In this document: positions 52,693-64,000 of the stretch, piece after piece | How positions within the stretch are numbered: position 1 is the first letter of the stretch | Layout: every line of letters begins with the position of its first letter | NCBI RefSeq assembly: GCF_014651715.1 | Contig: NZ_BMXK01000003.1 | Location: 124,001 to 188,000 of the forward strand | Direction of reading: 5' to 3' | Length of the DNA stretch: 64,000 bases | Source of the DNA: Zhihengliuella salsuginis | GTDB lineage: Bacteria; Actinomycetota; Actinomycetes; Actinomycetales; Micrococcaceae | Notes under the pieces: generated by a model | The model's database searches: none | Seen by the model: only the letters and a program-made list of their open reading frames with translations | What the model was told of the DNA's origin: nothing | Position numbers and translations under genes: made by a program

Positions 52693-53628
52693 GTGGCTTT
52701 GAACCGAATCGTCCTTTTCTACGCGTTTGCCCCTCTGCCGGACCCGGAGGCGGTCCGCCTGTGGCAGCGCTCGCTGCTCGAACAACACGGGCTCCGCGGG
52801 CGCATCATCGTCTCCGAGCACGGCATCAACGGGACCGCCGGCGGCGAGATCCGGGCCGTGAAAGCCTACGTGAAGGCCACCCGCGAATACCCGGCGTTCA
52901 AGAAGATGGACATCAAGTGGTCCGAGGGCTCCGCTGAGGATTTTCCGCGCATCTCTGTGAAGGCCCGCGCCGAGATCGTCTCCTTCGGCGCCCCCGGCGA
53001 GCTCGAAGTCGACGCCGACGGCGTGGTCGGCGGCGGCACGCACCTGCGCCCCGAGGAGGTGCACGAGCTGGTCGAGGCCAGGAAGTCCGTCGGCGAGGAG
53101 GTCGTCTTCTTCGACGGCCGCAACGCCTTCGAAGCCCAGATCGGGAAGTTCAAGAACGCGGTCGTCCCCGACGTCGAAACCACCCACGACTTCATCGCCG
53201 AGCTGGATTCCGGCAAGTACGACGACCTCAAGGACAAGCCGATCGTCACGTACTGCACGGGCGGCATCCGCTGCGAGGTCCTCTCCGCGCTCATGGTCAA
53301 GCGCGGGTTCAGCGAGGTCTACCAGCTGCAGGGCGGGATCGCCCGCTACGGGGAGAAGTACGGGGACGCGGGCCTCTGGGAGGGGTCCCTCTACGTGTTC
53401 GACAAGCGCATGCACCTGGAGTTCACGCCCGACGCCGTGACGATCGGCGAGTGCGTCGGCTGCCATGCGGCCACGAACAAGTTCGAGAACTGTTCCAACC
53501 CCTCCTGCCGCAACCTGCGCCTGTTCTGCGCGGTGTGCGCCGCCGACGACGCCCTGCGCCTCTGCCCGGACTGCAGCGGGGCGGAGCCCGGGACCTCGCC
53601 GGCCGCTCACGCGGGAGCCTCCGCGTGA
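52693..53628 (+). CDS. trhO: TrhO tRNA uridine hydroxylase (rhodanese-like)
   Basis: The 311-residue protein matches the TrhO/UPF0176 family, which hydroxylates tRNA wobble uridine (ho5U) using oxygen. It has an N-terminal acylphosphatase-like domain ([20 protein letters not shown]), a rhodanese domain with catalytic Cys in [10 protein letters not shown] near residue 188, and a C-terminal cluster of cysteines ([31 protein letters not shown]) suggesting zinc. GTG 52693 has TACCCT (52680-52685) 7 nt upstream and no ribosome-binding site. The methyltransferase gene overlaps its stop by 4 nt. Confidence 0.93.
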   Translation: MALNRIVLFYAFAPLPDPEAVRLWQRSLLEQHGLRGRIIVSEHGINGTAGGEIRAVKAYVKATREYPAFKKMDIKWSEGSAEDFPRISVKARAEIVSFGAPGELEVDADGVVGGGTHLRPEEVHELVEARKSVGEEVVFFDGRNAFEAQIGKFKNAVVPDVETTHDFIAELDSGKYDDLKDKPIVTYCTGGIRCEVLSALMVKRGFSEVYQLQGGIARYGEKYGDAGLWEGSLYVFDKRMHLEFTPDAVTIGECVGCHAATNKFENCSNPSCRNLRLFCAVCAADDALRLCPDCSGAEPGTSPAAHAGASA

Positions 53629-55310
53629 GCGCCCCGCTGCCGGATGTGCCGGTCAGCAGCGACCAGGGACTTCTCGACGCCCTGGCCGCCGACCTGGCCG
53701 ACGCGCGTTTCTACTTCGACGACGTCACGGCCCTCCTCGGCGCCGAGGCGCACGCCGCGCTCGGCCGCGACCAGACGGTCCCGGCGCGGATCGTCCTCGC
53801 CTCCGGGCCGGCTGCCGGGGCCGGGGCGCGGGAGCGGGCGCTGGCCGTCGTCGTCGAGCTCTTCCTGATCGCCGGGACCGTGCCGGCCAGGACCCTCGAC
53901 GGGGCCCTGCCGCGCACCGGCGCCGCCGGCCTGGTCGCGCTGGGCCTGGCGGAGCCGCACGGCGCCGGCCTGCGCTCCCGCGTGGACCTGCGCCCGCACG
54001 CCTCCGACGCCGACGCGGAGATCTGGGTGGCGGCGGACCTCGGTTCGAACCAGCGCCCCGGCGTGCTGCGCACCGACCACGTGCTCGGGATCGGGCAGGC
54101 CTCGCTGACCCTGGCGCAGACCACCGTGCGCACCCCGGCCGCCCGCGCCCTCGACCTCGGCACCGGCTGCGGCATCCAGACCTTCCACCTGCTGGCCCAC
54201 GCCGAGCACGTGGTCGCCACCGACATCTCCGAGCGCGCGCTGGCCTTCACCCGGTTCAACCTGCTGCTCAACCACGCGGCGCTCGGCATCGACCCGGACG
54301 ACCTGTCCGCGCGCGTCGACCTCCGACTGGGCAGCCTGCTGGAGCCGGTCGCGACCGAGACCTTCGACCTGATCGTCTCCAACCCGCCGTTCGTGATCAC
54401 GCCGCGCACTCCCGGGGAGGCGGACGGCGAGCGGTACACGTACCGCGACGGCGGCCTGCCCGGCGACAGCCTCGTCGCGCACCTCGTCAGCGGGCTGCCG
54501 GGCCTGCTGACGCCGGGCGGCACCGCGCAGATGCTCGCGAACTGGGAGGTCGCCGCGGGGGCCGGGCACTGGTCCGAGCGCCCGTCCGCGTGGCTCGAGA
54601 CGGGCGCGGCGGCCGAGACCGGCGCCGAGGCCTGGTTCATCCAGCGCGACACCGAGTCCCCGCTCCAGTACGCCGAGATCTGGCTGCGGGACGCCGCAGA
54701 GGCCCGGGACCCGGAGCACTACCGGCGCCGCTACGCCGACTACCTCGCCGACTTCGCCTCCCGCGACGTCGAGCAGATCGGCTTCGGCATGGTCTGGCTG
54801 CGCCGTCCCGCGGCGCACGACGGCGCCGCGCGGGGTTCCGCGTCCGTCCGCCGGCCCGTGGGGCGCCGGTTCGAGGAGATCGAGCACCCGATCGAGCAGC
54901 CGGTCGGTCCGCACCTGGGGGCGGCGGTCGCCGCCGCCGACGAGCTGGCGGCAGCCGCGGCGGTGCCCGCACCCGGCGGGGACACGGCGGCCGCCGACGC
55001 GGCGCTCGAGCGGCTGCACGTGGTCGTCGCCGAGGACGTGACCGAGGAGCGGCACCAGCGCCCCGGCGCCGAGCACCCGGGCGTGATCCTGCTCCGCCAG
55101 GGCGCGGGCCTCCGCCGGACGTCCCTGCTGAGCACGGCCGAGGCCGGCCTCGTCTCTGCGTGCGACGGCGAGCTGAGCGTCGGCCAGATCGCCGGGGCCG
55201 TCTCCGCGCTGCTGGGGGACGAGGACCCGGAGCTGAAGCCGACGCTGCTCGCCGGGGTGCGCCGACTTATTCTGGAAGGTTTTCTCACTCAAACTGTTCA
55301 GAGACGCTAA
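53625..55310 (+). CDS. Class I methyltransferase with extra N- and C-terminal domains
   Basis: The 561-residue protein has an N-terminal domain of about 170 residues ([29 protein letters not shown]...), then a SAM-dependent methyltransferase: [17 protein letters not shown] near residue 178, [12 protein letters not shown], and the NPPFVI motif near residue 250 of N5-glutamine/N6-adenine enzymes. A C-terminal domain with [36 protein letters not shown] follows. The substrate is unknown; NPP(F/Y) points to an amino-group acceptor such as glutamine, adenine or guanine. The GTG start overlaps the trhO stop by 4 nt. Confidence 0.88.
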   Translation: MSAPLPDVPVSSDQGLLDALAADLADARFYFDDVTALLGAEAHAALGRDQTVPARIVLASGPAAGAGARERALAVVVELFLIAGTVPARTLDGALPRTGAAGLVALGLAEPHGAGLRSRVDLRPHASDADAEIWVAADLGSNQRPGVLRTDHVLGIGQASLTLAQTTVRTPAARALDLGTGCGIQTFHLLAHAEHVVATDISERALAFTRFNLLLNHAALGIDPDDLSARVDLRLGSLLEPVATETFDLIVSNPPFVITPRTPGEADGERYTYRDGGLPGDSLVAHLVSGLPGLLTPGGTAQMLANWEVAAGAGHWSERPSAWLETGAAAETGAEAWFIQRDTESPLQYAEIWLRDAAEARDPEHYRRRYADYLADFASRDVEQIGFGMVWLRRPAAHDGAARGSASVRRPVGRRFEEIEHPIEQPVGPHLGAAVAAADELAAAAAVPAPGGDTAAADAALERLHVVVAEDVTEERHQRPGAEHPGVILLRQGAGLRRTSLLSTAEAGLVSACDGELSVGQIAGAVSALLGDEDPELKPTLLAGVRRLILEGFLTQTVQRR

Positions 55311-55424
55311 GGTTTTCGGATATGACCTACGACACGTGCCGCGCCGGCAGGGCCCCGAATGTGCGCCACGACGCGCCCGACACCCCCGGCGACGACGTGA
55401 AAGCTACAGGGAAGGGTGTCCATC

Positions 55425-56069
55425 GTGGCCCGCTCTAAGTCCGACAACCCGGTCGTCATCAACGACCCGCAGGCGATCCGCGCCCTCGCCCACGAAGCGA
55501 GGCTCGAGGCGCTCGAGGAGCTCTTCGCGTCGCAGTCCAGCCGGACGGCGACGGAGCTCGCCTCGCGCTGCAAGCTGACGCCGAGCGCCATGAGCTACCA
55601 CTTGCGCGCCCTCGAGAAGTACGGGTACGTCGAGCGGGCGGCGAGCGAGGGCGACGCCCGCGAGCGCCGCTGGAAAGCGGCCGGCGACCGGCTCATCGTC
55701 GAGTCCTTCAACCAGGCTCCGTCCGCCAAGGGGGCCTTCCTCAACGTCCAGCTGGGGGCCTTCCGGGACCGCCTCGCCGTCGAGATCGCCCGCCGCGAGG
55801 CCGAGGCGAAGGCGGGGATCGAACCGCCCGAGGACCGGGCGCCCGTCCTGACGACGGGCATGGTCTTCCTCAACGACGACCAGCGCGAGGAGTTCATGAC
55901 GCGCGTGTACGACCTCATGCGGGAGTACGAGGCGATGGCGGGCCCGGAGGAGCGCAGCGTGGATGCCAAACGCGTCTACTACATGCTGTCGATCCTGCCG
56001 GAGTTCGAGGAGTCCGAAGACGCCGCCGGCGACCAGCCGTGGACCAGGCCCGGCTTGCCGAAGAGGTAG
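55425..56069 (+). CDS. ArsR-like winged-helix regulator
   Basis: The 214-residue protein has an N-terminal winged helix: DPQAIRALAHEARLEALEELFASQSSRTATELASRCKLTPSAMSYHLRALEKYGYVERA near residues 12-70, as in ArsR-type repressors, without the usual metal-binding cysteines. The C-terminal half may sense a ligand (residues 80-200, ending DAKRVYYMLSILPEFEESE). GTG 55425 is chosen because GGGAAGG lies 8 nt upstream; GTG 55416 is also in frame. It lies 86 nt before topA on the same strand. Its target is unknown. Confidence 0.8.
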   Translation: MARSKSDNPVVINDPQAIRALAHEARLEALEELFASQSSRTATELASRCKLTPSAMSYHLRALEKYGYVERAASEGDARERRWKAAGDRLIVESFNQAPSAKGAFLNVQLGAFRDRLAVEIARREAEAKAGIEPPEDRAPVLTTGMVFLNDDQREEFMTRVYDLMREYEAMAGPEERSVDAKRVYYMLSILPEFEESEDAAGDQPWTRPGLPKR

Positions 56070-56155
56070 AAACCGCTAACCTAGTGCGAGTATGAGCGGG
56101 ATTCGTGAAGTTCACGGGGCCCATCCGCTCGACCCCGGCAGCTAATAGGAGTGTT

Positions 56156-58939
<2,784 letters not shown>

Positions 58940-58956
58940 CCGCGGGAGGTCAGAGC

Positions 58957-60045
58957 ATGCGCCTGGGAGTTCTGGACATCGGATCCAACACGGTCCACCT
59001 GTTGCTGGTGGACGCCTACCCGGGCGCGCGCCCCGTGGCGTTCGCGTCGCACAAGCGGCCGCTCTCTCTCGTGAGGTACCTCGACGAGGGCGGCGCCATC
59101 AACGAGGTCGGGCAGCGCGAGCTGCTCGACTTCGTGACGGAGGCCAGCGAGTTCGCCGTCAAGCACCAGGCGGTGGACATGCTGGCGTTCTGCACGTCGG
59201 CCATCCGCGAGGCCGCCAACGGGGAAGCCGTCCTCGACCGCGTCGAAACGGAGACCGGGGTCCACCTGACCGAGCTGACGGGCGAGCAGGAAGCCGGCAT
59301 GACCTACTACGCCGTGCGGCGCTGGTTCGGGTGGCAGGCCAACCACATCCTCGACCTGGACATCGGCGGCGGCTCGTTCGAGATGGCCGTCGGTACGGAC
59401 GAGTTCCCGCGCTCTGCCCGCTCGGTGCCGCTGGGCGCCGGCCGGCTGACCCGGGACTGGCTGCCGGAGGATCCGCCGGCGATCTCCGCCATCCGGGATC
59501 TGCGCGCCCACGTCCGCGAGGTGCTGGCCGAGCCGGTGGCCCAGCTGCGCGAGCACGGGAAGCCGGACCTCGTCGCCGGCACGTCGAAGACCTTCCGTTC
59601 GCTCGCCCGGGTGACGGGCGCTGCCCCGTCGGGCGACGGCCCGTACGTCAAGCGCGTGCTGCGCCGGGAGGACCTGAAACTCTGGATGAACCGGCTGGCC
59701 GCGATGACGCACGAGCAGCGCGCGGAGCTTCCGGGCGTCTCCACGATCAGGGCCCCGCAACTGCTCGCCGGTGCGATCGTCGCCCACGAGGCGATGGCCG
59801 CGTTCAAGGTGAAGTCCCTCAAGATCTGCCCCTGGGCACTGCGCGAGGGGCTGATTCTGCGAAGATTCGACCATCTTCTGCTGGACAGTCCGGCACCCTA
59901 CGGCGATACGGTAGGGGTGGGACACGTGGAACTGCTCAAGCAGCAGCGACGCGAGCCCAGCATCTCCTCGTCGGCGGCGACTCCGCTCGACGCCGGCCGG
60001 GGAGACGTGGACAAGTTGACCGCCTCCGACGGGAGCTCCGCATGA
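58957..60045 (+). CDS. Ppx/GppA phosphatase family protein
   Basis: The 362-residue enzyme belongs to the exopolyphosphatase/guanosine pentaphosphatase family: LGVLDIGSNTVHLLLVDA near residue 3, catalytic Glu region ELTGEQEAGMTYYAVRR near 112, and LDIGGGSFEMAVG near 135. It removes phosphate from polyphosphate or pppGpp; which is not clear. The C-terminal domain found in long Ppx enzymes is absent. ATG 58957 follows GGGAGG. Its stop overlaps the next gene by 4 nt (ATGA). Confidence 0.92.
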   Translation: MRLGVLDIGSNTVHLLLVDAYPGARPVAFASHKRPLSLVRYLDEGGAINEVGQRELLDFVTEASEFAVKHQAVDMLAFCTSAIREAANGEAVLDRVETETGVHLTELTGEQEAGMTYYAVRRWFGWQANHILDLDIGGGSFEMAVGTDEFPRSARSVPLGAGRLTRDWLPEDPPAISAIRDLRAHVREVLAEPVAQLREHGKPDLVAGTSKTFRSLARVTGAAPSGDGPYVKRVLRREDLKLWMNRLAAMTHEQRAELPGVSTIRAPQLLAGAIVAHEAMAAFKVKSLKICPWALREGLILRRFDHLLLDSPAPYGDTVGVGHVELLKQQRREPSISSSAATPLDAGRGDVDKLTASDGSSA

Positions 60046-60872
60046 CTGCCGTACCGCCAGTGGTTCTCTCCAGTGCATCCGTCTACCCGTTGAACGTGCA
60101 CGACGCGTTCGCCGTGTCCCACGACCTCGGGTACGACGGGGTCGAGGTCATGGTCACCGGCAACCGGATCTCGCAGGACGGGCGCCAGCTGCTGTCCCTC
60201 GTCGAACGGTACGACCAGCCGATCCACGCCATCCACGCGCCGACCCTGCTGCTGACCCAGCAGGTCTGGGGTTCGGCCTGGAACAAGATGGAGCGCAGCG
60301 CGGAACTCGCCCGCGAGGTCGGGTGCGACGTCGTCGTCGCGCATCCTCCCTTCCGCTGGCAGGGGACCTACGCGACCGGCTTCGCCGAGGGCGTGAAGCG
60401 CATCTTCGAGGAGACCGGCGTGCGGATCGCCGTCGAGAACATGTACCCGTGGCGGGCGCGAGGCCGCGAGGCCAAGATGTACCTGCCGCACTGGGACCCG
60501 GTGCCGCAGCCCTACGACTTCGTGACATGGGACTTCTCCCACGCCGCGATTGCCGAAATGGACTCGCACCAGGCCTTCAAGGACCTGGGGGAGCGCCTCT
60601 CCCACGTGCACCTGTGCGACGGGCAGAACAACGGCAAGGACGAGCACCTCGTGCCCGGGCGCGGGACCCAGCCGGTCACCGAGGCGATGCACCACCTGCG
60701 GGACACGAAGTGGCAGGGGGTCGTCGCCGTCGAGGTGGCCACCCGCAAGGCCAAGGGGGCCGGCAGCCGCGAGGAATGGCTGGCGGAGACCCTGGACTTC
60801 GCCCGCGCGCACCTGGCCCCGGAGGCCGAGACCTCGGGCGTCCCGGGTGAGAAGCAGGCCGAAGCCCGGTAG
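60042..60872 (+). CDS. Sugar phosphate isomerase/epimerase-family TIM-barrel protein
   Basis: The 276-residue protein resembles AP endonuclease 2/xylose isomerase-like TIM barrels: LGYDGVEVMVTGNRIS, IHAIHAPTLLLTQ, VAHPPFRWQG near residue 105, RIAVENMYPWR near residue 133, HVHLCDGQNNGKDEHLVPGRG near 190, and VVAVEVATRK. His, Glu and Asp side chains in these strands could bind metal. The substrate is unknown. ATG 60042 overlaps the ppx stop (ATGA). proC follows 79 nt later. Confidence 0.85.
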   Translation: MTAVPPVVLSSASVYPLNVHDAFAVSHDLGYDGVEVMVTGNRISQDGRQLLSLVERYDQPIHAIHAPTLLLTQQVWGSAWNKMERSAELAREVGCDVVVAHPPFRWQGTYATGFAEGVKRIFEETGVRIAVENMYPWRARGREAKMYLPHWDPVPQPYDFVTWDFSHAAIAEMDSHQAFKDLGERLSHVHLCDGQNNGKDEHLVPGRGTQPVTEAMHHLRDTKWQGVVAVEVATRKAKGAGSREEWLAETLDFARAHLAPEAETSGVPGEKQAEAR

Positions 60873-60951
60873 CGGCCGCAGCGCCGTCGCGCACGGCGTC
60901 ACCGTCGGGGTCCGGCTGGGATTCGCTGCTGTTCGTTGGCACAATGGCCGG

Positions 60952-61818
60952 ATGGCCGACAATACGACTGCACAGAATTCGACCGCTGACCTGAACCTCG
61001 CCTTCCTCGGCACCGGATCCATGAACGGTGCCATCATGCGGGGCATCATCGCCTCCGGGCACGCGCCGGAGCGCATCACCGCGACCGTCCGGACCCCCTC
61101 CAAGGCCGTCGCCCTCGCCGACGAGACCGGCGTGAACGCCATCGCCACCGAGGACGACGAGAACGCCAACCTGACCGCCGTGGCCGAGGCCGACGTCGTG
61201 TTCCTCGGCGTGAAGCCGGTGGGCATCCTGGACCTCTGCCGCGAGATCGCGGGTGCCCTCAAGCCGGCGGCCGCCGTCGTCTCCGTGGCCGCGGGCATCA
61301 CCGTCGCCGCCATGGAAGCGGCTCTGCGCGACGGGCAGCCGGTGGTCCGCTCCATGCCGAACACCCCGCTGACCGTGGGCCTGGGCGCCGTGGGCGTGGC
61401 CGCGGGCACCAGCATCGACGAGTCGACCCTGGACAGCGTGGTGAAGCTCTACGAGGGCGCCGGCGTCGTCAAGGTCGTCGCGGAGGACCAGATCGAGGCG
61501 GTCACGGCCGTCTCCGGGTCCGGGCCCGCGTACATCTTCTACATGGCCGAGGCCATGGCCGCCGCCGGCGAGAAGCTCGGGCTCGATGCCGGCACCGCCC
61601 GCGAGCTGGCAGCAGCCACCGTCGCGGGGGCCGGCCGCATGCTCGCTGAGCCGGGCGCGGATGCGGCCCAGCTCCGCCGCAACGTCACCAGCCCGAAGGG
61701 CACGACGGCGGCGGCTCTGGACAGCTTCGCCGCGTCGGGCCTGGAGGAGATGGTCCTGAAGGCCGAGACGGCCTGCGTCGAGCGCTCCCGCGAGCTCACG
61801 CGCGACCTCAGCAGCTGA
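60952..61818 (+). CDS. proC: Pyrroline-5-carboxylate reductase
   Basis: The 288-residue enzyme makes proline from pyrroline-5-carboxylate with NAD(P)H. It shows the dinucleotide fold LAFLGTGSMNGAIMRGI near residue 15, VRSMPNTPLTVGLGAVG near residue 122, and the proC signature EAVTAVSGSGPAYIFYMAEAMAAAGEKLGLDAGTARELAAATVAGAGRML near residue 185. A short N-terminal extension precedes the fold. ATG 60952 lacks a clear ribosome-binding site; CACAAT lies 6 nt upstream. A 10-bp hairpin at 61842-61877 ends the unit. Confidence 0.95.
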   Translation: MADNTTAQNSTADLNLAFLGTGSMNGAIMRGIIASGHAPERITATVRTPSKAVALADETGVNAIATEDDENANLTAVAEADVVFLGVKPVGILDLCREIAGALKPAAAVVSVAAGITVAAMEAALRDGQPVVRSMPNTPLTVGLGAVGVAAGTSIDESTLDSVVKLYEGAGVVKVVAEDQIEAVTAVSGSGPAYIFYMAEAMAAAGEKLGLDAGTARELAAATVAGAGRMLAEPGADAAQLRRNVTSPKGTTAAALDSFAASGLEEMVLKAETACVERSRELTRDLSS

Positions 61819-61841
61819 TCAGACCGCCGGAACGCCGTCCG

Positions 61842-61877
61842 GGTGCGCCCGGCCGGCGGCCCGGCGTCGGGCGCACC
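61842..61877. terminator. Terminator between proC and the potassium uptake genes
   Basis: GGTGCGCCCG (61842-61851) pairs perfectly with 61868-61877 around a 16-nt GC-rich loop. It lies 23 nt past the proC stop and 22 nt past the TrkA stop on the other strand, so it probably serves both. Confidence 0.75.
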
Positions 61878-61899
61878 GATGCGGCGCTGCGGAGAGCCG

Positions 61900-62571
61900 C
61901 TACGGGCGCGCGGCGAAGCGCTCCAGCAGGTCGACGTGCCCCGAGACGATCAGGACGTCGCGCCGGGAGACCTTGGTGTCCGGCTGCGCGTAGGTGAAGT
62001 CCTCGCCGGGGCTCTTGACGCCGACGATCGTGACGCCGTACTTCGAGCGGACCTGGGACTCGCCGAGAGTGAACCCCTGGGTCTCCTTCGGCGGGTACAT
62101 CTTCACGATCGCGAAGCCGTCGTCGAACTCGATGAAGTCCAGCATTCGGCCGCCGACGAGGTGGGCGGCGCGGACGCCGGCGTCGGCCTCCGGGTAGACC
62201 ACGTGGTTCGCGCCGATGCGGGTGAGGATCTTGCCGTGGGCCGGCGTGATGGCCTTGACCCAGACGTGCTCGATGCCGAGGTCGACCAGGTTCACCGTGA
62301 TCAGCACCGAGGACTCGATCGACGTGCCGACCCCGACGACGGCGGCGCTGAAGTCCTGCGCGCCGAGCTGGCGGAGCGCGTCGATGTCGGTCGCGTCGGC
62401 CTCGACGACGTGGGTCAGCACGCCGGCGAACTTCTGCACCAGGGAGGAGTTGCGCTCGATGGCGAGGACCTCGCGCCCCTGCTTGACGAGCTGCTCGGCC
62501 ACGGCCGAGCCGAAGCGGCCCAGCCCGATGACGAGGACCGGTGCGTTGTGGTCGGTGCGGTTCTCAGCCAA
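61900..62571 (-). CDS. TrkA/KtrA-type potassium uptake regulatory protein
   Basis: The 223-residue protein has an RCK N-domain (APVLVIGLGRFGSAVAEQLVKQGREVLAIERN near residue 8) for NAD(H)/ATP, and a C-domain (EFDDGFAIVKMYPPKETQGFTLGESQVRSKYGVTIVGV...). At about 220 residues it fits the single-unit KtrA/TrkA gating ring that controls the transmembrane KtrB/TrkH partner encoded upstream. TTG 62571 starts it and overlaps the partner's stop by 8 nt; GAGG lies upstream. The pair is probably an operon. Confidence 0.93.
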   Translation of the reverse strand: MAENRTDHNAPVLVIGLGRFGSAVAEQLVKQGREVLAIERNSSLVQKFAGVLTHVVEADATDIDALRQLGAQDFSAAVVGVGTSIESSVLITVNLVDLGIEHVWVKAITPAHGKILTRIGANHVVYPEADAGVRAAHLVGGRMLDFIEFDDGFAIVKMYPPKETQGFTLGESQVRSKYGVTIVGVKSPGEDFTYAQPDTKVSRRDVLIVSGHVDLLERFAARP

Positions 62572-63973
62572 TGATCGGCCTCTCCTCGGGGTAGTGGAAG
62601 CGCATCTCGCGCTGGCGGGTGGACAACGCCGCGGCCAGAGTAATGGTACCCACACGGCCGGCGAACATCAGGGCGACGAGCACGTACTTGCCCGCCGGCG
62701 GGAGCTCCGCGCTCAGCCCCACGGAGAGGCCGCACGTCGCGAAGGCCGAGATGCTCTCGAAGAGCACCCGGTCGAGTGGTTCGTCGGTGAGCCAGAGCAG
62801 CAGCGCGCAGCCGAGCGCGACGAGCGTCGCGCCGAGCACGACGACGGACAGCGCCACGCGCATGGCGCCGTCCGGGATGCGCCGGCCGAAGGTGCGGATG
62901 TCCGAATCGCCGCGCGCCTCGGCGGCCATGGCCAGGAAGAGGACGGCGATCGTGGTCACCTTGATGCCGCCGGCGGTGGAGACGGAGCCGCCGCCGGCGA
63001 ACATGAGCGCATCGGTGATGAGCATGGTCGAGGCGTGCATCTCGTTCTGGTCGATCAGCGTGAACCCGCCGGAGCGGGTGTTGACCGAGGCGAAGAACGA
63101 GTGCAGGACCTTGTCCCAGAACCCTAGGTCGGCCATCGTCGCCTTGTTGTTCCACTCGAGCCCGCCGAGGACGACGGCGCCCACGAGGGTCAGGAGCAGG
63201 CTCACCACCACGGTCAGCTTGGCGTGCAGCGACCACTTGGAGAAGCGGTGGCGCAGGGACAGGAGGACCATCAGGACGGGGAAGCCGAGGCTGCCGACGA
63301 ACACGCCGACCATGACGGGCACGACGACGAACGGGTTGCTCTCGTAGCCGGCGAGCCCGTCGGGGTGGGAGACGAAGCCGCCGTTGTTGAACGAGGAGAC
63401 GGCGTAGAACGAGCCGTGGAAGAGGGCCTCGCCGAGGTCGTGGTCGTCGAAGTAGAAGGCCGGGATCAGCAGGACGGCCAGCGCCAGCTGGATGACCGTC
63501 GTCGTGGTGATGATGATCCGCAGCAGGGTGCCGACCTCGCCCAGGCGGCCGCTGGACTCCGCGGCCATGGCCTGCTGGGTGAGCAGCTTCCCGCGCAGGC
63601 CGAGCCGGCGGGAGACGGCCAGGGCCAGGATCGACGCCAGCGTGATGACCCCGAGGCCGCCGACGAACATGGCCACCATGATGACGGAGAGGCCGAACTG
63701 GGACCAGTGCTCGCCGGAGTTGACGGTGGTCAGGCCCGTCACGGTGACGGCCGAAGCGGCGGTGAAGAGGGCGTCGTGGATCGGTGTGACGATGTTCCTC
63801 GACGAGGACGCCGGGAGCGAGAGCAGCCCGGTGAAGAGCAGGATCACCAGGAACAGCGCGGACAGGAAGAGGCGCGACGGCGAATTGGACGCGATCGAAT
63901 CCACGGCGTCGCGGAGCCGGCTCAGGGTGCGCACGGGCCACGAAACGGTCGACGTGGGCGGCGGTGCGGGCAT
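62564..63973 (-). CDS. TrkH/KtrB-type potassium transporter
   Basis: The 469-residue membrane protein imports potassium (and maybe sodium). It has four pore-like repeats: TVTGLTTV near residue 77, FNNGGF near 196, NTRSGGF near 305, and FATCGLS near 420, and ends in the cytoplasmic IIG tail overlapping the TrkA gene. The family fits KtrB or TrkH; the small size and KtrA-like partner favour Ktr type. ATG 63973 has TAAGGT (63985-63980, minus strand) 6 nt upstream and no ribosome-binding site. The window ends 27 nt upstream. Confidence 0.94.
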   Translation of the reverse strand: MPAPPPTSTVSWPVRTLSRLRDAVDSIASNSPSRLFLSALFLVILLFTGLLSLPASSSRNIVTPIHDALFTAASAVTVTGLTTVNSGEHWSQFGLSVIMVAMFVGGLGVITLASILALAVSRRLGLRGKLLTQQAMAAESSGRLGEVGTLLRIIITTTTVIQLALAVLLIPAFYFDDHDLGEALFHGSFYAVSSFNNGGFVSHPDGLAGYESNPFVVVPVMVGVFVGSLGFPVLMVLLSLRHRFSKWSLHAKLTVVVSLLLTLVGAVVLGGLEWNNKATMADLGFWDKVLHSFFASVNTRSGGFTLIDQNEMHASTMLITDALMFAGGGSVSTAGGIKVTTIAVLFLAMAAEARGDSDIRTFGRRIPDGAMRVALSVVVLGATLVALGCALLLWLTDEPLDRVLFESISAFATCGLSVGLSAELPPAGKYVLVALMFAGRVGTITLAAALSTRQREMRFHYPEERPIIG

Positions 63974-63979
63974 GCCCCC

Positions 63980-63985
63980 ACCTTA
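63980..63985 (-). promoter_or_regulatory. -10 box (TAAGGT) of the TrkH/KtrB gene
   Basis: TAAGGT on the minus strand ends 6 nt before ATG 63973, a leaderless arrangement. A possible -35 region falls at or beyond the window's end. Confidence 0.45.
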
Positions 63986-64000
63986 GTCCACGCCCGCGGC

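Overview
The window is a GC-rich chromosomal segment with tightly packed genes, many 1-4 nt start/stop overlaps and frequent GTG starts. Gene content and order (dnaJ-hspR-clpB heat-shock genes, DUF3073, sterol-carrier protein and type II asparaginase beside purF/purM, MarP, CRP, DesK/DesR-like pair, Tad/Flp locus, topA) point to an actinobacterium, most probably order Micrococcales and close to Arthrobacter/Micrococcaceae. This is inferred from gene order and protein style; no database was searched. I see no phage, transposase, CRISPR array, rRNA or tRNA, and no gene-free stretch longer than 300 bases.

Layout. 1-2.9 kb: the tail of dnaJ, the heat-shock repressor hspR, an AMIN-like lipoprotein, an alpha/beta hydrolase and an SRPBCC protein. 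2.9-6.8 kb (minus): a PII-like/CBS protein overlapping a tandem DUF1538 membrane protein, then a sodium:amino-acid symporter. 6.9-8.7 kb: trmB, a YccF membrane protein and a VOC protein. 8.8-11.5 kb: clpB behind a clear HspR operator (HAIR). 11.5-14.1 kb: septum-formation protein, DUF3073, sirtuin, 2H phosphoesterase. 14.2-21.4 kb: purine synthesis in two blocks, purF-purM (minus) and purD-purC (plus), with asparaginase and a sterol-carrier protein between. 21.5-25.1 kb: a heterodimeric ABC exporter. 25.3-28.7 kb: metallophosphoesterase and a class A penicillin-binding protein, divergent from DUF4177, RidA and a NUDIX hydrolase. 30.4-32.4 kb: crp divergent from marP. 32.4-36.5 kb: small exporter, two-component system, DUF2332, aroQ. 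36.6-43.0 kb: acs, a membrane protein, nth, a CoA-type NUDIX, and a stand-alone exonuclease/polymerase-type enzyme. 43.1-49.4 kb: a monoderm Tad/Flp pilus cluster followed by a lipoprotein/OmpA pair. 49.4-58.9 kb: DEAH-type helicase, GNAT, trhO, methyltransferase, ArsR-like regulator, topA. 59-64 kb: Ppx/GppA phosphatase, sugar isomerase, proC, and a Trk/Ktr potassium uptake pair.

How the parts work together. HspR made at the left end probably represses clpB about 8 kb away through the HAIR, as known for the actinobacterial HspR regulon. CRP made at 30.4-31.1 kb has candidate sites in the crp-marP intergenic region and in front of acs, where the site sits at a class II activation distance from a TAACCT -10 box. 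From about 25 to 59 kb, many genes recur in the order I recall from the Mycobacterium tuberculosis Rv3683-Rv3646c region (PonA2, DUF4177, RidA, CRP, Nth, NUDIX, MarP, Acs, Ssd, Tad genes, helicase, TopA), so this is conserved actinobacterial backbone.

Regulatory style. At least fifteen transcription-unit first genes lack a Shine-Dalgarno sequence but have a TAnnnT hexamer ending 6-8 nt before the start codon, so their mRNAs are probably leaderless. Transcription units often end in long, nearly perfect GC-rich hairpins without a U tract. The most interesting unexplained items are the DUF1538/PII-CBS cassette, the lipoprotein/OmpA pair behind the Tad locus, the putative CTG start of the helicase, and the structured leader before DUF3073.
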